Assembly (NCBI RefSeq): GCF_026167525.1
Contig: NZ_CP110679.1
Span: 248,001-312,000, forward strand
DNA: 64,000 nucleotides
Source of the DNA: Sphingomonas sp. M1-B02
GTDB lineage: Bacteria; Pseudomonadota; Alphaproteobacteria; Sphingomonadales; Sphingomonadaceae
Direction: 5' to 3'
Shown one piece after another: positions 59,047 to 64,000 of this stretch. The position numbers were made by a program, and so were the translations under genes. The notes below the pieces were generated by a model. It made no database searches. It saw only the letters and a list, made by a program, of their open reading frames with translations, and was not told where the DNA came from. How positions within the stretch are numbered: position 1 is the first letter of the stretch; each line of letters starts with the position of its first letter.

Positions 59047-59505
59047 ATGAGGCACACGGGGGCATCGCGGATCCATCGAAAGCTGATCGACTCGCTCTAT
59101 GTCGAGGCGATGCTGCTGGCGGACGAAGCGCGAGCCTATTTCGATGTGGCCGGACGCGAGGAGCGGCATACGCTGGACGCGCTACGCCGAGTCGCCTTTT
59201 CGTGCGAGTCGCTCAAAGTCACGACGCGGCTGATGCATATCATCGCCTGGCTGCTCACGCAGCGCGCGGTGGATGCCGGTGAACTCACCCCGGGCGATGC
59301 GCTGTCGCCCTCGCGGCGACTGGGCGAGGCACCCGACACCGACGACGCCACTCTCGCGGCGATGCCTGCGCAGGCGGCGACAATCATCCTGACGAGCATC
59401 GAACTGCATCGGCGGGTCGCGCGGCTCGACGATTCGTTGGGTGCGCCGGTCGATCATGCCAGCCCCGCACGTCATATGTTCGATCGGCTGGCCGCCGCTT
59501 TCTAG
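59047..59505 (+). CDS. DUF1465 / RcdA-like protein
   Basis: A 152-residue helical protein: SRIHRKLIDSLYVEAMLLAD EARAYFD, then FSCESLKVTTRLMHIIAWLL and RDSARVALARLD-type end (IELHRRVARLDDSLGAPVDH). DUF1465 includes Caulobacter RcdA, an adaptor that aids ClpXP degradation of CtrA. With chpT in the same window, a CtrA-turnover role is plausible though inferred. Confidence 0.82.
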   Translation: MRHTGASRIHRKLIDSLYVEAMLLADEARAYFDVAGREERHTLDALRRVAFSCESLKVTTRLMHIIAWLLTQRAVDAGELTPGDALSPSRRLGEAPDTDDATLAAMPAQAATIILTSIELHRRVARLDDSLGAPVDHASPARHMFDRLAAAF

Positions 59506-59512
59506 GGTCCGG

Positions 59513-60454
59513 TCAGGCGAGCGCGGCCTTGGCCCCGGCATATTCGGACTTTAGCCGGTCGATTACCACCGATACCGCCTCGACCGCCTCGACCGCACCG
59601 ATGCCCTGGCCCGAACCCCAGATATCCTTCCACGCCTTGGCGCCGCCAAAGTCCATCGTGCTGATGTCGCCCTCGGGAAGATTGTCGGGATCGAGGCCCG
59701 AGGCGAGGATCGAGGCGCGCAGATAATTGCCGTGCACGCCGGTGAACAGGTTCGAATAGACGATGTCCGCGGCGCGGCCCTCGACGATGCCCTGCTTGTA
59801 GGCGGCGACGGCATTGGCCTCCTCGGTGGCGATGAAGGCCGAGCCGATATAGGCCAGGTCCGCACCCAGCACCTGCGCCGCCAGCACCGAACGGCCGGTC
59901 GCGATCGCGCCGGAGAGAATCAGTGGTCCATCGAACCAGGCGCGCACTTCCTGGACGAATGGGAACGGGTTGAGCCGCCCGGCATGGCCGCCCGCGCCGG
60001 TCGCGACCAGGATCAGGCCGTCTGCGCCCTTTTCGACGGCCTTGTGTGCGAAACGGTCGTCGATCACGTCGTGGAGGGTGATGCCGCCCCAGCTATGGAC
60101 GGCGTCGTTCAGTTCGGGCCGGGCGCCGAGCGAGGTGATGACGATCGGCACCTTCCATTTGGCGCAGGTGTGGAGATCGGCTTCGAGCCGGTCGTTCGAG
60201 CGGTGGACGATCTGGTTGACAGCGAAAGGCGCGGCCGGCGTATCCGGATGGTCGCGATCCCAGGCGCTCAACTCTTCGGTGATACGATGGAGCCACTCGT
60301 CGAGCAGCGACTGCGGACGCGCATTGAGCGCCGGGAAGGAGCCGACGATCCCTGCCTTGCACTGCGCGATCACCAGATCGGGCACCGAGATGATGAAGAG
60401 CGGCGCGCCGATCACGGGCAGCCGCAGGCGATCGAAGAGCAAGGGAAGGGCCAT
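59513..60454 (-). CDS. nitronate monooxygenase (2-nitropropane dioxygenase type)
   Basis: A 313-residue FMN TIM-barrel. VIGAPLFIISVPDLVIAQCK, SFPALNARPQ, and GADGLILVATGAGGHAGRLN (FMN-phosphate loop with catalytic His) match the class. It oxidises alkyl nitronates. Start at 60454 (MALPLLFDRLRLPVIG); the ATG-equivalent at 60472 adds only six residues. Confidence 0.9.
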   Translation of the reverse strand: MALPLLFDRLRLPVIGAPLFIISVPDLVIAQCKAGIVGSFPALNARPQSLLDEWLHRITEELSAWDRDHPDTPAAPFAVNQIVHRSNDRLEADLHTCAKWKVPIVITSLGARPELNDAVHSWGGITLHDVIDDRFAHKAVEKGADGLILVATGAGGHAGRLNPFPFVQEVRAWFDGPLILSGAIATGRSVLAAQVLGADLAYIGSAFIATEEANAVAAYKQGIVEGRAADIVYSNLFTGVHGNYLRASILASGLDPDNLPEGDISTMDFGGAKAWKDIWGSGQGIGAVEAVEAVSVVIDRLKSEYAGAKAALA

Positions 60455-60567
60455 GCTGGTTTCATAGCGCAACCGGAATGGCTGTCTATCCCGCCCCCGG
60501 CGACGCTACGGCATCGGCTTCGCGGGTGAAGGGCGCTGCGCGGGGGTGCGCGCGACTCGGACGCCGG

Positions 60568-61092
60568 TCAATCGATCCGCTTCAATCCGAAGGCATATTC
60601 GCGCTGTTTTTGGGCATAATGCGACGCGCTGGCCCTGAGCATCGCCTTTTGCATGTCGTCGAGCGGACGGACCGCGCGGGCCGGACTGCCGACGATGAGG
60701 TGGCCGGGCGGGAAGATCTTACCCTCTGTCACCAGCGCGCCGGCTCCGACCAGGCAATCCTCGCCGATCTCCGCGCGGTTGAGGATCGTGGCCCCCATGC
60801 CGATCAACACGCGATCGCCGATCGTGCAGCCGTGGAGGATCGCATGATGGCCGACGGTGACGTCTTCACCCACGGTGCAGGGCGCGCCGGGATCCGAATG
60901 GAGCATGGCGCCTTCCTGGATGTTGCTGCGCGCGCCGATCAGGATCGACGTGTTGTCGGCGCGGATCACGGCGCCGAACCAGACGCTGGCCAGTTCGGCG
61001 AGGTGGACATCGCCGATCACGTCGGCGCTGGGCGCGATCCAGACCTCCGTGCCGATCTGCGGTTGTCGACCGCCGAACCCGTAGAGCGGCAT
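60568..61092 (-). CDS. gamma-class carbonic anhydrase-like protein
   Basis: A 174-residue left-handed beta-helix. GDVHLAELASVWFGAVIRAD, SNIQEGAMLHSDPGAPCTVG, and VGHHAILHGCTIGDRVLIGM show the hexapeptide turns and three His for zinc. The catalytic Glu pair of Cam is not obvious, so it may be a YrdA/PaaY-type enzyme. No neighbours suggest a dedicated pathway. Confidence 0.9.
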   Translation of the reverse strand: MPLYGFGGRQPQIGTEVWIAPSADVIGDVHLAELASVWFGAVIRADNTSILIGARSNIQEGAMLHSDPGAPCTVGEDVTVGHHAILHGCTIGDRVLIGMGATILNRAEIGEDCLVGAGALVTEGKIFPPGHLIVGSPARAVRPLDDMQKAMLRASASHYAQKQREYAFGLKRID

Positions 61093-61518
61093 TCAGGCGA
61101 CTTGCCCGCCGGACCGCAAGGAAGGCCAGGCTGGGCTCAATAAGCCATTGAAATCTATAGAAGGGCTGGTCATGGTCGGGATGCCTCGCTTCCGATGGCC
61201 ATCTGGTTAGCGGTCCCCGCGCCGGGCGACAATCCAGGGCAAGCTATTCGCAGCGATATGAGGGGCCGCCACACCGTGATCCGGTGGCCCGACCGTTGCA
61301 TCAGGGCAACGGCGGCCCGAGCGTCTTGCGCAAACCCCGTCAGACACTTGCAACCAGCAAACAAGCTGTTATTCTAAACCTTGGCGTCGCGTTTCATATA
61401 ATGGGAAATGAAGGCGGTCGTTGTAGCGTGGTTGTCAAATCGGCGTGTTGTGGGGGAAATCAAAAGCCCAATCCCGCGACAAAAGCGCCCTAGAAAATGC
61501 TTCGGGAGAGGGGACGTA
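61093..61518. other. intergenic region upstream of the TonB-dependent receptor
   Basis: About 425 bases without a convincing gene. Small frames here have no coding character. The only structured signal I can point to is the promoter candidate at 61348-61375. No Fur box could be identified by eye. Confidence 0.5.
61348..61375 (+). promoter_or_regulatory. possible sigma-70 promoter
   Basis: TTGCAA (61348-61353) and TATTCT (61370-61375) are separated by 16 bases, about 145 bases upstream of the receptor ATG. Both hexamers are plausible housekeeping matches. Confidence 0.35.
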
Positions 61519-64000
61519 ATGACTGACCGATCGAAAATGCGCCGCTATATGGGTGCGACCAGCTCTTGGGCCGCGCTCGGCCTGGTGCTCGCTTTCGGCG
61601 GGCAGGCTTTGGCGCAGACCGCACCTGATCCCACCGGAACCGTGGTCGATGAAAGCGCGCTCCAGGATGAAGATGCCATCGTCGTCGTCGGTTCGCGCGC
61701 GAGCCAGCAATCGGCCAACAACCGCAAGAAGAACGCCCGGACCGCGACCGACTCGATCGTTGCGGACGATATCGGCTCCTTCCCCGATCGCAACGTCAAC
61801 GAAGCGATTTCGCGCATCCCGGGCGTTGCGCTGAGCCGCAACGAGTTCGGTGAGGGCGACGGCGTTGCCGTGCGCGGCAACGGCCCCGATCTGACCCGCG
61901 TCGAGCTGGACGGCATCGGCGTGCAGAGCACCAATGCGCTTGCGATCGCGGGTGCGAGCGGTCGCGGATCGGATCTCCGCGAGCTCCCCGCGGAACTCGT
62001 CAAGAGCGTCGACGTGGTCAAGGGCTCCACCGCCGACATGACCGAAGGGTCGCTGGGCGGCACGGTCCAGATCAAGACGCGCACAGGCCTCGATTTCAAG
62101 AAGCCCTATGCTTCGCTGCGCGTCGGCGCCGGCCAGAATTCGCTGGGCAAGGATTGGACGCCCGACGTCAACGGGGTGCTTGCGAGCCGCTTCTTCAATG
62201 ATCGACTGGGTGTCATCGCCAGCGGCAGCTATTCGAAGCTGCAGAACAATGCCCACGGCTATGAGAATACCACGAGCAACAATCGCGGCTATTCGCGCCT
62301 GTATGATTTCGACAATTCGCCCGAGAAGACCTTCGCGTTCAATCCTGCCACGGTCGGCACCGACGCTGCCGATGTTGCCATCGCCAACGCCACGGCGCCC
62401 GACGGCTCCACTCTGACTCCGCGCGAACTGGTGACGCTTGCGGCCGGTGCTGCGAGCAAGGCGCAGTGCCTGACCATCTTCCCGAACGCCAGTGCCACCG
62501 CTGCTACCGGCGTTCGCGCGCAGCGCATCCTGGAACAGCAGACCTGCCTCAATCAGTGGAACGATTATACGCCGTCGCTGATCCGGCATTTCTCGAATAC
62601 CCAGACCGATGAACGCTATTCGTTCGACGCACGGATGGATTATCGCATCACCGACAATCTGACCTTCTTCGCCAAGGGCACGATCGCCAATCGCAAGGTC
62701 CACGACCAGAACCGTAGCCGCACGCCGGTCTCGCTGTTCAACGCGAATCTGAACGGCACTTTCGTCGACACCGCGACCGGGTACCCGCGGATCCGCTCGG
62801 TTTCGCCAACCGCACCGGCCGGCTACGCCCTCTTCGATCCGCAGTACGGATTCAACAATGTCGCCAATAACGCCACGCTCGGCAACGTGCTCAACGTGGT
62901 GCCCGGCAGCGTCGTGGTCGACAGTGCGCATAACGTTACCCAACTCACGACGACCAACAATTCGGTGACGATCGATCAGATCGAGAACCGCATCGATACT
63001 AGCACCAAATATGCCCAGGCCGGCCTGGAGTATCGCAGCGATCGGCTCGAGATCGATCTGTGGGGCGGCTACACCAAGGCGGTCACCAGCCGCGGCGATA
63101 TGCGCACGCAGCGTTCCTACAATTATGGCGATGCGACGCTGACCTTGCAGCCGAATGGCCTGTGGGACATCGATCTCCCGGCCAATTATGACGAAACCAA
63201 CCCGAGCAATTTCGTCCAGGTCGCTCCGGCCACGACCGCACTGGCCGCCGTGGTGGCCGGGCCGAATGGTCCAGCCGTGCCTGCTTACTCGATCGCGCAG
63301 CAGCCGCTGACGACGCCGAACTTCCAGGTCCAATACACCCCGGCTCTGGGTGAAGCATCGGAGAAGATCGCGAAGTTCGACTTTGCCTACAAGACCGACG
63401 AGATTCTGCCCTTCATCACCCGGGTCAAGGTTGGCGCGATGTATCGCAACAACAGCATCAGCCGCTGGAACAATGGCGGCTACACCGCCAAGCCGGCGGT
63501 CGGTACCTTTGGTACGCCGGGCTATGTTCCTGCGGTCATCGTGCCGACGGCGATCGTCCGCGGCACGCTGCGGGCATGCCAGCCGACCGCGACCTCGTCG
63601 GCAGCAGGCGGCCTGTCGTGCAACTATGGATTCGTCCCCAGCACAAATCCCGCCAATGTTCGCTCTGGCGTCGACACGCTGACTCCGGACCAACTGCGCG
63701 AGCTTTTTACGCGCACGCTTGAGCCGGCCGACTCGGACTATTTCGGTGATCTGCCAAACCGGGGCGATCTGCCGCCGTCATGGCAGGGCATTCGGACCGA
63801 CGAGCTGTTCGCAGCGCTCGGCGCGTCGCAGTTCATGAATTTCGACTGCCTGAAGGAGTGCACGGCGAGCGACGGCAACGTTTATGCGCAGCCCGTCACG
63901 CGCGCGAACGAGACGATCAAGAACGTCTATGCCATGGCCGATTTTGAACAGCGTCTGCCGCTCGGCCTGCTGTTCAACGGCAATGTCGGCGTCCGCGGAG
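61519..64000 (+). CDS. TonB-dependent receptor (3' truncated by window)
   Basis: At least 827 residues, open to the window end. Signal peptide GLVLAFGGQALAQ; TonB-box-like DEDAIVVVGSRAS; plug domain FPDRNVNEAISRIPGVALSR, VRGNGPDLTRVELDGIGVQS, VDVVKGSTADMTEGSLGGTV QIKTRT; then barrel strands. This matches the Caulobacter/Xanthomonas-type receptor group that takes up glycans or siderophore-like ligands; ligand unknown. GGAGAGGGG is upstream of ATG 61519. Confidence 0.93.
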   Translation, partial: MTDRSKMRRYMGATSSWAALGLVLAFGGQALAQTAPDPTGTVVDESALQDEDAIVVVGSRASQQSANNRKKNARTATDSIVADDIGSFPDRNVNEAISRIPGVALSRNEFGEGDGVAVRGNGPDLTRVELDGIGVQSTNALAIAGASGRGSDLRELPAELVKSVDVVKGSTADMTEGSLGGTVQIKTRTGLDFKKPYASLRVGAGQNSLGKDWTPDVNGVLASRFFNDRLGVIASGSYSKLQNNAHGYENTTSNNRGYSRLYDFDNSPEKTFAFNPATVGTDAADVAIANATAPDGSTLTPRELVTLAAGAASKAQCLTIFPNASATAATGVRAQRILEQQTCLNQWNDYTPSLIRHFSNTQTDERYSFDARMDYRITDNLTFFAKGTIANRKVHDQNRSRTPVSLFNANLNGTFVDTATGYPRIRSVSPTAPAGYALFDPQYGFNNVANNATLGNVLNVVPGSVVVDSAHNVTQLTTTNNSVTIDQIENRIDTSTKYAQAGLEYRSDRLEIDLWGGYTKAVTSRGDMRTQRSYNYGDATLTLQPNGLWDIDLPANYDETNPSNFVQVAPATTALAAVVAGPNGPAVPAYSIAQQPLTTPNFQVQYTPALGEASEKIAKFDFAYKTDEILPFITRVKVGAMYRNNSISRWNNGGYTAKPAVGTFGTPGYVPAVIVPTAIVRGTLRACQPTATSSAAGGLSCNYGFVPSTNPANVRSGVDTLTPDQLRELFTRTLEPADSDYFGDLPNRGDLPPSWQGIRTDELFAALGASQFMNFDCLKECTASDGNVYAQPVTRANETIKNVYAMADFEQRLPLGLLFNGNVGVRG

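Noticed and set aside
61435..63693. 752-codon open frame on the minus strand
   Set aside because: It is the complement of the TonB-dependent receptor, with no SD, no family resemblance and GC-skewed Arg/Gly/Ala content; a codon-bias shadow.

Overview
The window is high-GC chromosomal DNA from an alphaproteobacterium, most likely a sphingomonad (Sphingomonas-like). This rests on an exosortase A (XrtA) locus, ChpT and RcdA-type proteins of the CtrA circuitry, an ornithine decarboxylase with an alphaproteobacterial speF-type leader, the lptD-surA-pdxA-rsmA order, and a large TonB-dependent receptor of the Caulobacter/Sphingomonas type. No tRNA, insertion sequence, prophage or CRISPR array was seen. 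Coding density is high, many neighbours overlap at ATGA, and nearly all long antisense reading frames are shadows of GC-rich codon bias.

Layout: 1-5.2 kb is the end of an XrtA/PEP-CTERM export and exopolysaccharide locus (FemAB-like, glycosyltransferase, exosortase-EpsI fusion, amidotransferase). 5.3-13 kb holds small metabolic genes: a YdeI-like protein, a MAPEG protein, an SDR, a deoxyhypusine synthase-like enzyme beside an ornithine decarboxylase with a structured leader, a serine/threonine dehydratase, and a hydrolase lacking its nucleophile. 11.9-14.4 kb has two tandem cysteine desulfurases and a ferredoxin. 14.8-17.2 kb is SRP RNA, a lone ParE-like toxin, dnaX and the YbaB-family gene. 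17.3-21.1 kb has mtgA, rpoH, rluD, a JAMM protease and a small membrane protein. 21.2-27.1 kb is chpT followed by a chemotaxis operon (cheA-W-Y-B-R).

27.1-29.6 kb has an amidase, RNase P RNA, a J-domain protein, a thioredoxin-like ferredoxin and SufE. 29.7-33.8 kb is the most distinctive region: a phage-shock locus with divergent pspF, a sigma-54 promoter, pspABC, and then five further small membrane/coiled-coil genes, four of which share a PspB/PspC-like tail. 33.9-43 kb has sodB, a DUF885 protein, an NfeD/SPFH pair, a CitE-like lyase, an EamA transporter, guaB, an RsmB-type methyltransferase and a TPR protein. 42.8-49 kb is the lptD-surA-pdxA-rsmA envelope operon with holC divergent. 49-56 kb has rimO, a K+ channel, a degenerate NlpD-like LytM lipoprotein, surE and serS. 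56-61 kb has a Ser/Thr-rich protein with a PEP-CTERM-like tail, DksA, PilZ, two small DUF465 proteins, RcdA-like, nitronate monooxygenase and gamma carbonic anhydrase. The window ends inside a TonB-dependent receptor.

Strongest leads: (1) the expanded psp operon; (2) a pseudoknot-capable leader hiding the ornithine decarboxylase ribosome-binding site, next to a deoxyhypusine synthase-like gene; (3) chpT, whose start codon lies in the U-tract of a terminator-like hairpin; (4) a candidate exosortase substrate about 50 kb from xrtA; (5) palindromic dispersed repeats, one folding as a cloverleaf.
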